Shown: positions 43,005-52,565 of the stretch, one piece after another
Layout of the letters: the number at the start of each line of letters is the position of its first letter
How positions within the stretch are numbered: position 1 is the stretch's first letter
Assembly: GCA_964456625.1 (NCBI GenBank)
Contig: CAYWBO010000006.1
Span: 1 to 64,000 of the forward strand
DNA: 64,000 nucleotides
Source of the DNA: Sulfidibacterium sp964456625
Lineage (GTDB): Bacteria > Bacteroidota > Bacteroidia > Bacteroidales > F082
Direction of reading: 5' to 3'
The notes under the pieces: generated by a model
Databases searched by the model: none
What the model saw: the letters and a program-made list of their open reading frames with translations, nothing else
What the model was told of the DNA's origin: nothing
Program-made: the position numbers and the translations under genes

Positions 43005-44384
43005 CTACGATATCAACCGTATTACTTCATCGGCATATTTTTGTGCTTTTTCAGGGCTCGTGGATTCGGCATAGATGCGGAGAATGGCTTCCGTGTTCGA
43101 GCCCCGCAGATGTACCCATCCGTCCGGGAAATCCACTTTTATGCCGTCGATATCCGTTACTGGAAACTGCGTATAATGTTGCTTTACTTTGTCGAATAGT
43201 GCTTTAACAGCTTCTTTATCAGCGCTGACATCCATTTTGTTCTTCGAGATATAATATTGAGGATAGGTGGCCCTGAGTTGAGAAACTGTCATTTTCTTTT
43301 GAGCCAGGTAGGTCAGAAACAGAGCTGTGCCTACCAAAGCATCACGGCCGTAGTGCAGATCGGGATAGATCACGCCTCCGTTGCCTTCACCGCCGATGAC
43401 GGCATGGGTCTCCTTCATCCTGGCAACCACATTCACTTCTCCTACAGCCGAAGCAGTATACTGGCCTCCGGCGTTTTCTGTAACATCACGGAGTGCACGC
43501 GAGGATGAAAGGTTTGAAACCGTATTTCCTTTTTGATGTTGCAAAATATAATCGGCCACAGTGACAAGTGTATATTCCTCGCCAAACATTTCACCGTTTT
43601 CCATCACGAAAGCCAGCCGGTCCACATCGGGGTCCACCACGATGCCCAGGTCGGCTTTTTCCGTTACTACACGCCGGGATATCTCCTTCAGGTTTTCGGG
43701 AAGTGGTTCAGGATTGTGTGGAAAATGTCCGTCTGGTGTGCAATTCAACGCGATAACTTCCTGAACGCCCAGTGACTTTAATAATTTAGGGATGGCAATC
43801 CCGCCAGTGGAATTCACGGCGTCCACAACTACTTTGAATCCTGCAGATGCAATGAGATTTTTGTTCACCAGCTTGAGATTCAGTACTTCTTCAATATGTT
43901 TGTCGATAAAGGTGTGATCTTCCACGATCGTTCCCAGGTCATCGACATCTGCAAAATCGAAATCCATGGTTTCCGAAAGTTTCAGGACTTCTTTTCCCTG
44001 GGCATCGGACAGGAATTCTCCTTTTTCATTCAGCAACTTCAGGGCATTCCATTGTTTCGGATTATGACTTGCTGTGATGATGATCCCGCCATCGGATTGG
44101 GTTTTGATCACCGCCATCTCCACGGTAGGCGTCGTCGACAACCCCAGGTTGACCACGTGAGCTCCCATCCCGGAAACGGTAGCTGTAACCAGCGATTCCA
44201 CCATCTTTCCTGAAATCCGTGCATCGCGACCCACCACAACCCGGATGTCCTGTTTGTTTTTCTCAGTTTGATGAAATTTTACAAAGGCTGCGGTAAATTT
44301 CACTACGTCCAGGGGGGTAAGATTGTCGTCGGTTTTTCCGCCGATGGTGCCGCGAATACCGGAGATGGATTTTATTAATGTCAT
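43005..44384 (-). CDS. glmM: Phosphoglucosamine mutase/phosphomannomutase family
   Basis: 459 aa. Four alpha-D-phosphohexomutase domains: N-terminal SGIRGTIGGK, the phosphoserine loop TASHNPKQWNALK, the metal-binding DPDVDRLAFV, the sugar-recognition loop GEGNGGVI and the C-terminal phosphate-binding RGSNTEAILRIYAE. It probably converts glucosamine 6-phosphate to the 1-phosphate for UDP-GlcNAc synthesis; specificity within the family is inferred. It is monocistronic and divergent from the TPR gene. Confidence 0.9.
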   Translation of the reverse strand: MTLIKSISGIRGTIGGKTDDNLTPLDVVKFTAAFVKFHQTEKNKQDIRVVVGRDARISGKMVESLVTATVSGMGAHVVNLGLSTTPTVEMAVIKTQSDGGIIITASHNPKQWNALKLLNEKGEFLSDAQGKEVLKLSETMDFDFADVDDLGTIVEDHTFIDKHIEEVLNLKLVNKNLIASAGFKVVVDAVNSTGGIAIPKLLKSLGVQEVIALNCTPDGHFPHNPEPLPENLKEISRRVVTEKADLGIVVDPDVDRLAFVMENGEMFGEEYTLVTVADYILQHQKGNTVSNLSSSRALRDVTENAGGQYTASAVGEVNVVARMKETHAVIGGEGNGGVIYPDLHYGRDALVGTALFLTYLAQKKMTVSQLRATYPQYYISKNKMDVSADKEAVKALFDKVKQHYTQFPVTDIDGIKVDFPDGWVHLRGSNTEAILRIYAESTSPEKAQKYADEVIRLIS

Positions 44385-44611
44385 GAGTTGCTGTTTATCA
44401 ATTTTATAAAGAAAAGAACCTCAAATTCAAAGGTCGTGTAAAATTAAAGAAATATTCACGAGACTCCAATTTCCGTATCGGGAGATCTTCATGAATTCGT
44501 CACGTACAACGGGATAAATTTGGCCGGAGTTGTCTTTTTTGTTATAATTGCCTCAGGAGAAGGATCATCCCCGAAAGGGAGGACAATACGGAATGAACTT
44601 TTTAAAAATCT

Positions 44612-44645
44612 TTTGACTTTCAGAAAGGTATTAATCTTAATTTTG
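44612..44645 (+). promoter_or_regulatory. Promoter of the TPR-comA unit
   Basis: TTTG (44612-44615), 22 bases, TAATTTTG (44638-44645), close to the -33/-7 consensus. Predicted leader about 14 bases. Confidence 0.5.
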
Positions 44646-44662
44646 CTGAAGAATTAGAATCT

Positions 44663-46078
44663 ATGAATGAAGATTTTGAATGGCTATCCGACAAAGATGT
44701 TACGGAACTGATAGAGCACTTTGAAGAGTTGATTAAAAACGGGGAAGGACATTTTTTCGATGTCGAGGAGTTTGAGGCCATCATCGATTATTATCTTGAC
44801 CGCCATAAAAAAAGTATGTCACGGGCGGCCATAGCCCTGGCAAAAGAGCAGCATCCCAGCTGCAATTCTTTTAAGATAAGAGAGGTGCGTTTGTTGTCGA
44901 TGGAATCGAAATACGATAAGGCGTTGCGGCTTCTGGATGAACTGGAACTGCTGGAACCCGGTGACGAAGATATTTATCTTACCCGCGGTGAAATTTACGG
45001 TATGATGGACCGCCACGAAGAGGCTATCGAAGCTTACAAAAAGGTCCTTGAATCGGAATCCGACCGCATTCCTGAAGTCCTTTCGAGTATTGCCTATGAG
45101 TATGAAAGCATGGATGATATAGAGAATGCAATGATCTATCTTGAAAAATCACTGGAACTGCAGCCTTACTCCGAAGAGGTGATACAGGATATTTCTTTCT
45201 TTTTTGATACGGTGGGCCGTGAGGAAGAGGCCGCTGAGTTTTACGCTTCTTTCCTTGAAAAATTCCCGTATTCAAAACATGCCTGGTTTCACCTGGGATA
45301 TTTCTACAGCATGCTGGACTTGTATGAGCGTGCGGTGGAAGCTTACGAATTTGCCGTCGCCATCGACGATCAATATACGGCTGCTTTCCTGAATATGGCC
45401 AATGCATACAGCAATATGGGTCAGTACCGGAAAGCCATTAGTATTTATAAAGAGACTTTTAAGCTTGAAGATCCAGACCCCCTGACGTATTGTTATATTG
45501 GCGAGTGTTACGAAAATCTGGATGAATTGGAGCGGGCACTGGAGAATTTTAACCATGCCATTGATCTGGATAAAGGGATTGTGGATGCCTGGTCGGGAAT
45601 CGCCCGGATCCTGGTGCGGCAGGGAAAGACAAAGACAGCCATTAAATATTATCAGGATGCCATCAAGATCTTTCCCCGGGAAGAGAATTTAAAATACGAA
45701 CTGGGGGCTTTATATCTGCAAATTAACGAGCTGAAAAAGGCTGCCGAGATCTTTGAGCCCATCCTGAAAAACAACCCGGGCCACATTGAAGCCTGGATGA
45801 ATTATTCCCTGATCTTTGCCCTGGAAAGCGATTTTGAAAAAGCGATCGCAATTCTGGAAAAGGGGATCAAAAGCAATCCGGAGGAGGCTACTTTATGGTA
45901 CAGACTGGCCGGATATCTTTACAGATCAGGCAGGATTGAAGAATCCTATTTTAATATGGAACAGGCTTTTAAACTGGATTTTGAAAAACACGACGAGCTT
46001 TTGGAATACCTACCAGAACTGATTGATGAGCCCAGATTCATTGAAATAGTAGAGATTTATAAAGACACAAACGACTAA
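44663..46078 (+). CDS. TPR-repeat protein
   Basis: 471 aa made almost entirely of tetratricopeptide repeats from about residue 75 to the end (for example YLTRGEIYGMMDRHEEAIEAY and AFLNMANAYSNMGQYRKAISIY), about ten to eleven repeats. No signal peptide, so a cytoplasmic scaffold. The N-terminus is acidic (MNEDFEWLSDKDVTELIEHF). Eleven bases before the phosphosulfolactate synthase gene and likely cotranscribed, but a functional link is not known. Confidence 0.88.
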   Translation: MNEDFEWLSDKDVTELIEHFEELIKNGEGHFFDVEEFEAIIDYYLDRHKKSMSRAAIALAKEQHPSCNSFKIREVRLLSMESKYDKALRLLDELELLEPGDEDIYLTRGEIYGMMDRHEEAIEAYKKVLESESDRIPEVLSSIAYEYESMDDIENAMIYLEKSLELQPYSEEVIQDISFFFDTVGREEEAAEFYASFLEKFPYSKHAWFHLGYFYSMLDLYERAVEAYEFAVAIDDQYTAAFLNMANAYSNMGQYRKAISIYKETFKLEDPDPLTYCYIGECYENLDELERALENFNHAIDLDKGIVDAWSGIARILVRQGKTKTAIKYYQDAIKIFPREENLKYELGALYLQINELKKAAEIFEPILKNNPGHIEAWMNYSLIFALESDFEKAIAILEKGIKSNPEEATLWYRLAGYLYRSGRIEESYFNMEQAFKLDFEKHDELLEYLPELIDEPRFIEIVEIYKDTND

Positions 46079-46089
46079 TACCAGATAAA

Positions 46090-46869
46090 ATGAAAATGGA
46101 TATTCAGTTAAATTTTATTCCTAAAAGGCCTGAAAAACCCAGGACTGAAGGAATCACAATGGTAATGGACAAAGGTCTGGGAATGCACGAAGCCGAAGAT
46201 GTTGTGGAAACCGCCGCCCATCTGATTGACTTTATGAAATTGGGATTTGGTACTTCCTACGTAAACCAAAATGTCAAAAAGAAAATTTCCCTGTATCAGA
46301 AAAACGGGATTAAAGTTTACCCGGGCGGTACGCTGTTCGAGGCTTTTTGTATCCGCAATCAGTTTGATGATTATCGACGGTATATCGAAAAGTTGGGTTT
46401 CGATGCCGTAGAAATTTCTGACGGTTCCATGACCATCCCTCACGATAAAAAGTGCGAGTATATCAACGTGCTGGCGCGTGATTACACTGTGGTGTCTGAA
46501 GTGGGCTCCAAGATTGCAGGACTGGAAATTCCGATCCCGCAATGGATCAGCCAGATGAAATCGGAACTGGAAGCAGGATCATTTAAAACCATCGCCGAGG
46601 CAAGGGAAAGTGGCACGGTTGGGATTTACGATCTGAACGGAAAAGCCAATTTTGAGCTGATCAGCGAGATTTCGAAGCATCTACCGTTTGAAAGCATCAT
46701 ATGGGAAGCCCCCCAGAAATCGCAGCAGGCTTGGTTTATTGAGCATTTCGGTGCCAACGTAAATCTTGGAAATATTGCGCCGGTTGAGATCATTCCGCTG
46801 GAAACTCTGCGCCTGGGACTGCGTGGTGATACTTTTATGCATTTTTTACCTGAAGAGCTCAGACAATAA
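46090..46869 (+). CDS. comA: Phosphosulfolactate synthase (ComA family)
   Basis: 259 aa, full length for the family. Typical segments are KPRTEGITMVMDKGLG, LIDFMKLGFGTSYV, GIKVYPGGTLFEAF, LGFDAVEISDGSMTIP and the C-terminal GANVNLGNIAPVEIIPLETLRLGLRGDT. ComA adds sulfite to phosphoenolpyruvate, first known from coenzyme M synthesis in methanogens. In Bacteroidota a sulfonate such as cysteate or capnine for sulfonolipids is the more plausible product (inference). No comB or comC homologue is visible next to it. The next gene is an aldehyde dehydrogenase. Confidence 0.92.
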   Translation: MKMDIQLNFIPKRPEKPRTEGITMVMDKGLGMHEAEDVVETAAHLIDFMKLGFGTSYVNQNVKKKISLYQKNGIKVYPGGTLFEAFCIRNQFDDYRRYIEKLGFDAVEISDGSMTIPHDKKCEYINVLARDYTVVSEVGSKIAGLEIPIPQWISQMKSELEAGSFKTIAEARESGTVGIYDLNGKANFELISEISKHLPFESIIWEAPQKSQQAWFIEHFGANVNLGNIAPVEIIPLETLRLGLRGDTFMHFLPEELRQ

Positions 46870-46913
46870 ATTTTGATTCTTCTAAAAAATACCTGTTAAA
46901 CAATCGATTCGTT

Positions 46914-48290
46914 ATGGAGGCAAATCCATTTCAGGGACTTTTTGAACGTCAGCAAAAATTTTTTCTGACAGGAAAAACCTTGAATTTTGCTTTCAGAAAA
47001 AATGCTTTACGGAAGCTAAAATCTACTATCCGCGAACATGAAAATGATTTCTATGAAGCGTTGTTTCAGGATCTGCACAAATCACGGTTCGAATCCTATG
47101 GCACAGAGATCGGATTTGTGCTGGAGGAGCTCAGTTACAATCTGAAGAAACTCAAAAGATGGATGAAATCTAAAAGGGTTTCTTCCGGGATTGTGAGTTT
47201 CCCGGCAAAGAGCCGTATTACGCATGAACCTGTGGGTACTGTTCTGATCATCGCTCCATGGAATTATCCTTTTCAACTGCTGATGGCGCCGCTCATCGGC
47301 GCTATCGCCGCCGGAAATACAGTGATCCTAAAGCCGTCGGAGATTTCAGAGCACACTGGAGCGGCGATTGAGAGAATTCTCAATGCTGCCTTTGAGGAAG
47401 ATTATATCCGTGTTGTGACCGGTGGTTCGGAGGTTTCTCAGCAACTTTTAGCGCTGGATTTTAATTACATCTTTTTTACCGGAAGCCCGCGAGTGGGAAA
47501 GATCATTATGCAGGCAGCCGCTAGGAAACTGATCCCCGTGACGCTGGAACTGGGAGGCAAAAGTCCCTGCATTGTAAGTAGGGATGTGGATTTGAAGCTT
47601 ACCGCCCGGAGAATTGCCTGGGGGAAATTTCTGAATGCAGGACAGACCTGTATTGCACCGGACTACCTGTTGGTTCATGAAGAGATCAAAGAGGCTCTTC
47701 TCAGGGAAATTGAAAATACAATCCATCAATTTTTTGGTAAAGACGTAAGACAAAGTCCGGATTATCCCAGGATCATTTCAAGGCCCAATATGGAGCGACT
47801 GGCAACTTTGCTGGAGGGTGTCAAGGTTGTTTCGGGCGGAAATTATGATATGGATGAACGCTATTTTGAACCCACGCTGGTAGATGAGGTGGATTTTGAA
47901 AAACCGGTTATGCAGCAGGAGATCTTTGGACCTATCCTGCCGGTCATCACTTTTCAAGATGTGGAGGAAGCCATTCGTAGGGTAAACAGCAGGCCGCGAC
48001 CGCTGGCATTGTACGTTTTTGCAAAAAATAAGGGATTTCAGAAAAAAATCATTTCGGCTATTCCTGCCGGAGGGGTCACAGTAAACGATACGCTGATGCA
48101 CATCGCCGGCAGTAAGCTTCCCTTTGGTGGCGTAGGAAACAGTGGCATCGGAAAATATCACGGGTTTGAAAGTTTCCGGGCTTTTTCAAATATCAAACCC
48201 ATTGTGTATCGCGGGCGCTGGATTGATGTTCCCATTCGCTATGCCCCTTACGGATCGAAGTTAAAGATCATAAAATATTTGATGCATTAA
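46914..48290 (+). CDS. Aldehyde dehydrogenase, ALDH3-like
   Basis: 458 aa. The NAD-binding and catalytic series is complete: APWNYPFQLLMAPL, FFTGSPRVGKIIM, VTLELGGKSPCIV with the general base Glu, and NAGQTCIAPDYLL with the nucleophile Cys. It lacks the N-terminal 40 residues of longer ALDHs and resembles class 3 enzymes, which oxidise fatty and aromatic aldehydes. The C-terminus has hydrophobic and basic residues that may touch the membrane. It follows comA by 44 bases; a shared pathway (lipid aldehyde or sulfonolipid) is a guess. Confidence 0.92.
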   Translation: MEANPFQGLFERQQKFFLTGKTLNFAFRKNALRKLKSTIREHENDFYEALFQDLHKSRFESYGTEIGFVLEELSYNLKKLKRWMKSKRVSSGIVSFPAKSRITHEPVGTVLIIAPWNYPFQLLMAPLIGAIAAGNTVILKPSEISEHTGAAIERILNAAFEEDYIRVVTGGSEVSQQLLALDFNYIFFTGSPRVGKIIMQAAARKLIPVTLELGGKSPCIVSRDVDLKLTARRIAWGKFLNAGQTCIAPDYLLVHEEIKEALLREIENTIHQFFGKDVRQSPDYPRIISRPNMERLATLLEGVKVVSGGNYDMDERYFEPTLVDEVDFEKPVMQQEIFGPILPVITFQDVEEAIRRVNSRPRPLALYVFAKNKGFQKKIISAIPAGGVTVNDTLMHIAGSKLPFGGVGNSGIGKYHGFESFRAFSNIKPIVYRGRWIDVPIRYAPYGSKLKIIKYLMH

Positions 48291-48338
48291 CCAGATTGAA
48301 GTTTCCAAAACCGAATTAAGGAAATCACAGTTTTAACT

Positions 48339-49277
48339 ATGAGAAAATATATTGTCAATGTCATTCAGGGAATCGCAGTGGGAGTGGCCAATATTATTCC
48401 GGGAGTTTCAGGTGGCACTATCGCCTTGATTATCGGAATATTTGAACGGCTGATCAACGCCATAAAATCGTTTAATCTGAATGCCCTCCGGTTGCTCTTC
48501 AAAGGCCGGTGGAAAGCTTTTGCCGAGGCAACAGATCTGTATTTCCTGCTTTCAATTTTTATCGGCATTGGTTTGGCCATCATCTCGCTGGCAAGACTTT
48601 TTGACTTTCTTTTCAAGAACTATCCGGTTTATATCTGGTCGTACTTTTTCGGTCTGGTGCTGGCCAGTATTTATTTTGTGGCTAAAGCCGTTGATAAATG
48701 GCGGTTTAGTGTCGTATTTTTTTTAGTGCTGGGCACTGCCGTTGCCGCCATGATCTCCTTTATTCATCCAGCCACCGAGAATGCCCACCCCGGATACTTG
48801 TTTCTGGCAGGGGTGATTGCGATCTGCAGCATGATCCTCCCGGGATTGTCGGGTTCGTTTGTGCTGATCCTTCTGGGTGATTATCAGCTGGTAGCGATTC
48901 ATGCCATCAATACAATAGATTTTACTATCCTGGTCCCCTTTGCATTGGGATCCATCGTAGGACTGATTGCATTTTCACATTTGCTTTCCTGGGTTCTAAA
49001 AAGATATAAAGATCAGACCATCGCCATGCTGACGGGTTTTATCCTTGGGTCTATGAATGTACTATGGCCCTGGAAAACGGCAGAATACTTAATGGACACC
49101 ACCGGGCAGGTTGTGATAAAACACGGACACAAAGTCGTTACACATTATGCCAGCACCTTGCCTTCGCATTTTGGAGCGGAAGCGTTATGGGCCATTATTA
49201 TCATGATTATCGGGGTTTTGTCGTTGACCGGTGTAGAGTTGCTGGCAGGCAGCAAATCAAAAAACGAAGCGGGTTAG
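48339..49277 (+). CDS. DUF368 (PopT-like) polyprenyl-phosphate transporter
   Basis: 312 aa with about eight to nine membrane segments. Signature GIAVGVANIIPGVSGGTIALIIGIFERLI at the N-terminus and the second related motif CSMILPGLSGSFVLILLGDY in the middle; the two PG(V/L)SG repeats suggest an internal duplication. DUF368 proteins have been shown in other bacteria to recycle undecaprenyl phosphate across the membrane. It follows the aldehyde dehydrogenase by 48 bases. Confidence 0.9.
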   Translation: MRKYIVNVIQGIAVGVANIIPGVSGGTIALIIGIFERLINAIKSFNLNALRLLFKGRWKAFAEATDLYFLLSIFIGIGLAIISLARLFDFLFKNYPVYIWSYFFGLVLASIYFVAKAVDKWRFSVVFFLVLGTAVAAMISFIHPATENAHPGYLFLAGVIAICSMILPGLSGSFVLILLGDYQLVAIHAINTIDFTILVPFALGSIVGLIAFSHLLSWVLKRYKDQTIAMLTGFILGSMNVLWPWKTAEYLMDTTGQVVIKHGHKVVTHYASTLPSHFGAEALWAIIIMIIGVLSLTGVELLAGSKSKNEAG

Positions 49278-49323
49278 TTTATCTTAGTTATTGATTATTG
49301 AAAGCGGTTGTGGTAAAATAGTG

Positions 49324-49331
49324 TATTTTTG
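49324..49331 (+). promoter_or_regulatory. Candidate -7 element of aroE-dapB
   Basis: TATTTTTG matches TAnnTTTG; the nearest -33-like word (ATTG, 49297-49300) has a 23-base spacer. Predicted leader about 32 bases. Confidence 0.4.
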
Positions 49332-49366
49332 TTCTGATTAAGCCACCCGTTAGTTTAGGCAACATT

Positions 49367-50131
49367 ATGGAGTTGTACGGTCTTTTAGGGAAAACATTGA
49401 AACATTCTTTTTCAGAAGATTATTTTGGGAAAAAGTTTGAAAATGAACATATTCCTGCAGAATACCGTTTGTTCGAGTTCGATGAAGTCCCTGACCTGCA
49501 TGTTTTTGCAAAGGAAAATCCACATCTCAGAGGCTTTAATGTGACCATTCCTTATAAAAGAAAGATCATTGCTCAGCTTGATGAGATGAGCAACCTGGTC
49601 AGGATGACAGGCAATGCCAATGTTGTGAAGGTTGTCCGCAGGAGCGGTAATATCAAGCTGGTGGGTTTCAATACCGATGTTAACGGCTTTGAGCGAAGCC
49701 TGGAGCCCTTGATTAAAAAAAGAGACAATTTACGTGCCCTGATCCTTGGGACCGGCGGGGCAGCGCATACAGTAGCCTTTGTCCTGCGAAAAATGGGGAT
49801 TTATTTCTATTTCGTCACGAGAAACCCCTACAAGGTGGAGATGATAGGTTATTCCTATATTACTTCAGAAATTCTCCAAGAGTGCCAGCTGATTGTAAAT
49901 GCAACACCTATCGGGATGTATCCTGAAGTAGAAGGTTACCCGCACCTCCCTTATAATAGCCTGGGCCCGTCGCATATTTTGTATGATTTAATCTACAATC
50001 CGGCTGAAACCCTTTTCCTGAAAAAGGGCAAAGAGAAAGGTTCGGTCATTAAGAACGGACTGGAAATGCTTGAAATTCAAGCTGAGGAGTCCTGGAAAAT
50101 TTGGAAAAATAAATCAGGTTTTTTGTTATGA
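49367..50131 (+). CDS. aroE: Shikimate dehydrogenase
   Basis: 254 aa. GLLGKTLKHSFSEDYF gives the shikimate-binding start, NVTIPYKRKII holds the catalytic lysine, and the NADP site is LILGTGGAAHTVAFVL; the C-terminus has NATPIGMYP. It reduces 3-dehydroshikimate in aromatic amino acid synthesis. The stop overlaps the dapB start by four bases (ATGA). Confidence 0.95.
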   Translation: MELYGLLGKTLKHSFSEDYFGKKFENEHIPAEYRLFEFDEVPDLHVFAKENPHLRGFNVTIPYKRKIIAQLDEMSNLVRMTGNANVVKVVRRSGNIKLVGFNTDVNGFERSLEPLIKKRDNLRALILGTGGAAHTVAFVLRKMGIYFYFVTRNPYKVEMIGYSYITSEILQECQLIVNATPIGMYPEVEGYPHLPYNSLGPSHILYDLIYNPAETLFLKKGKEKGSVIKNGLEMLEIQAEESWKIWKNKSGFLL

Positions 50132-50859
50132 AGGTTGTAATTTCCGGGTACGGTAAAATGGGAAAGACCATCGAAGCCATTTGCCGTGAGCGGGGTCATG
50201 AAATTGTGGCCGTACTGGATGAAGAAAAAGATTGGGAACAAATAAGTCAGGTCGTTACTGAAGATACGGTTTTGATTGATTTTTCGATGCCCGGAGTGGC
50301 GGTGGGAAATCTTCTCAGGAGTTTTGACCTTGGATTGAATGTGGTTTCCGGAACCACAGGTTGGTATGACCGGCTGGAAGAAGTGAAGTCGGTGTGCCTT
50401 GCCAAGGATACGGCGCTGATGTATTCACCGAATTTTAGCCTGGGGGTTAACGTGTTGTTCTATGTGAATAAAATTTTAGCCGGTGTGATGTCGAAAATGG
50501 AAGGATATCATGGTAAACTGAATGAAACGCATCATATTCACAAGCTGGATGCGCCCAGTGGAACTGCCCTGCGCCTGGCTCAGGATATTCTGAAAGAAAA
50601 CAAAAGTCTTTCGCGTTGGGTTGATCATGAAAGTGAAAACCCAGGGGAATTTCCTGTTATATCTTTTCGTGAAGGAGAAGTTCCGGGAACGCATGAAATT
50701 ATATACGAATCGGAAGCTGATTTACTGTCGCTGAAACACGAAGCAAAGAACAGGAAAGGCTTTGCGCTGGGTGCGGTGTTGGCCGCGGAATTTCTGAACG
50801 GAAAACAAGGGATATTTACCATGGAGGACTACCTCAGGACCCTGGGGATGGACTTGTAG
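50128..50859 (+). CDS. dapB: 4-hydroxy-tetrahydrodipicolinate reductase
   Basis: 243 aa. N-terminal VISGYGKMGKTIEAIC nucleotide-binding region, VSGTTGWYD, and the catalytic EThHIHKLDAPSGTA region (His-His pair and Lys). It reduces the dihydrodipicolinate precursor in the lysine/DAP pathway that also uses dapF in this window. Translationally coupled to aroE; a GC-rich hairpin follows. Confidence 0.95.
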   Translation: MKVVISGYGKMGKTIEAICRERGHEIVAVLDEEKDWEQISQVVTEDTVLIDFSMPGVAVGNLLRSFDLGLNVVSGTTGWYDRLEEVKSVCLAKDTALMYSPNFSLGVNVLFYVNKILAGVMSKMEGYHGKLNETHHIHKLDAPSGTALRLAQDILKENKSLSRWVDHESENPGEFPVISFREGEVPGTHEIIYESEADLLSLKHEAKNRKGFALGAVLAAEFLNGKQGIFTMEDYLRTLGMDL

Positions 50860-50866
50860 TGACGCT

Positions 50867-50890
50867 CCGGCCGGATTTTCCGCCGGATTT
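50867..50890 (+). terminator. Probable terminator after dapB
   Basis: CCGGC and GCCGG arms inside 50867-50886 give a 5-bp GC stem extended by two pairs after one mismatch, followed by a T-rich stretch. Moderately convincing. Confidence 0.4.
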
Positions 50891-50895
50891 TCTTT

Positions 50896-50903
50896 TACCT
50901 TTG
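50896..50903 (+). promoter_or_regulatory. Candidate -7 element of lepB
   Basis: TACCTTTG matches TAnnTTTG just after the dapB hairpin. Predicted leader about 75 bases. Confidence 0.4.
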
Positions 50904-50981
50904 ACGATGTTCTTTTAATAAAATTTAACGAGTTAAAAACGTGGAATTTGCTAATTTGCAGCTCCTTAAAAATATTACCAG

Positions 50982-52502
50982 ATGATTGAATTATTAATCT
51001 TTTTGCCTCTCTCATTTACGGTTCCGACGATTTTTATGTGGGACCAGTTTCGAAAAGCCGGACGTAAATCGTGGGAAACACTCGTTCCTTTCTATAATCT
51101 ATACGTTTTTCTGAAAATCATTAAAAAACCCTTGTGGTGGTATCTGTTGTTGCTGATCCCCTTCATCAACGTTTTTATGTACATGCTGATGCTGGTGGAA
51201 ATGGCAAAATGTTACGGAAAATTCGGTCTGGGAGAACAGTTTCTGGCTGTGGTAATTCCTTTCATTTATTTCCCCTATCTGGCTACCCGTCCTGATGAGA
51301 ACAAATTCCTGGATCCTGCAACCCGGGTGGAGCCGCCGAAAACAGCCACCCGCGAATGGATTGATGCCATCGTTTTTGCCGTGGTGGCTGCCATGATTAT
51401 CCGGACATTTTTGATCGAAGCCTATACGATCCCTACTTCATCGATGGAGAAATCGTTGCTGGTAGGCGATTACCTGTTTGTCAGTAAAATCGCCTACGGC
51501 CCCAAGATTCCCAACACGCCGTTGGCGTTTCCTTTTGTTCACAATACACTGCCTTTTTCCAAAACGGTGAGTTCTTATCTCGATTGGATTGAACTGCCTT
51601 ATCTCAGGCTTCCGGGTTTAGAAAAGGTACACCGAAACGATGCGGTAGTTTTTAATTACCCTGAAGGGGATACGGTTTCAACTACATACCAGAGTAATGA
51701 AAGTTACTATCAACTGGTCAGATATTTTGGCAGGAAAGAGGTGTGGTCTGATAAAGCCAAGTTCGGAGATATTATTTACAGACCGGTGGATAAGGAAGAA
51801 GACTTTGTGAAAAGGTGTATCGGACTTCCTGGAGACACGTTGCAGATCGTCAACCGGAAAGTATATATCGATGGTAAAGAAAACCATGATCCTGGTAAAA
51901 AGGAGTTTCAATATTATGTTGTTACCAATGGTGAAGCCATCAATCCTCTCATCTTGCAAAAGCTGAATGTTACCGAAGGCTGGCCTTCCAATGTGCCGGG
52001 ACGCTTTGTGTATATGCTTACAGATGCAGCCCGCGATTATATTGCCAAACTTCCTATCGTAAAAAAAGTGGTGGTGTTTAATAAGCCTGCCGGCGAAGCC
52101 GACCCGGAATTGTTTCCGCACGATACGGTAGATTATAAATGGAACCGCGATAATTACGGCCCTATCTACATTCCGAAAAGGGGCGCTACCATTTCACTGA
52201 ATCTGAAAAATCTCCCTATTTATCGCCGGGTTATCAGCGTTTATGAGCACAACAAACTTCAGGTAAATGACGGGAAGATTTACATTAACGGAAAAGAATC
52301 CACCCATTATACCTTTAAGATGGATTATTACTGGATGATGGGAGACAACCGCGACAACTCTGCAGACTCGCGCTACTGGGGTTTTGTTCCCGAAAACCAC
52401 ATCGAGGGCAAAGCGGTGTTTATCTGGATGTCGTTAGATCCTCACAAGTCCCTGTTGGATGGTAAAATCCGATGGAACAGATTGTTTACACTGGTGAAGT
52501 AA
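50982..52502 (+). CDS. lepB: Signal peptidase I
   Basis: 506 aa, long even for Bacteroidota LepB. Two or three N-terminal hydrophobic segments (residues 1-105) precede a membrane helix and the catalytic Ser region IPTSSMEKSLLVGDYLFVSK. The catalytic Lys is in EEDFVKRCIGLPGDTL, more than 100 residues later because of a large insertion, and box E reads MMGDNRDNSADSRYWGFVP. It removes signal peptides from exported proteins. Confidence 0.95.
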   Translation: MIELLIFLPLSFTVPTIFMWDQFRKAGRKSWETLVPFYNLYVFLKIIKKPLWWYLLLLIPFINVFMYMLMLVEMAKCYGKFGLGEQFLAVVIPFIYFPYLATRPDENKFLDPATRVEPPKTATREWIDAIVFAVVAAMIIRTFLIEAYTIPTSSMEKSLLVGDYLFVSKIAYGPKIPNTPLAFPFVHNTLPFSKTVSSYLDWIELPYLRLPGLEKVHRNDAVVFNYPEGDTVSTTYQSNESYYQLVRYFGRKEVWSDKAKFGDIIYRPVDKEEDFVKRCIGLPGDTLQIVNRKVYIDGKENHDPGKKEFQYYVVTNGEAINPLILQKLNVTEGWPSNVPGRFVYMLTDAARDYIAKLPIVKKVVVFNKPAGEADPELFPHDTVDYKWNRDNYGPIYIPKRGATISLNLKNLPIYRRVISVYEHNKLQVNDGKIYINGKESTHYTFKMDYYWMMGDNRDNSADSRYWGFVPENHIEGKAVFIWMSLDPHKSLLDGKIRWNRLFTLVK

Positions 52503-52565
52503 AGAAGACGGAAGATAGAAGTCTTTGATGCCCTCTGATCGTAAGTAACGGCTCAGAACTCCGAA

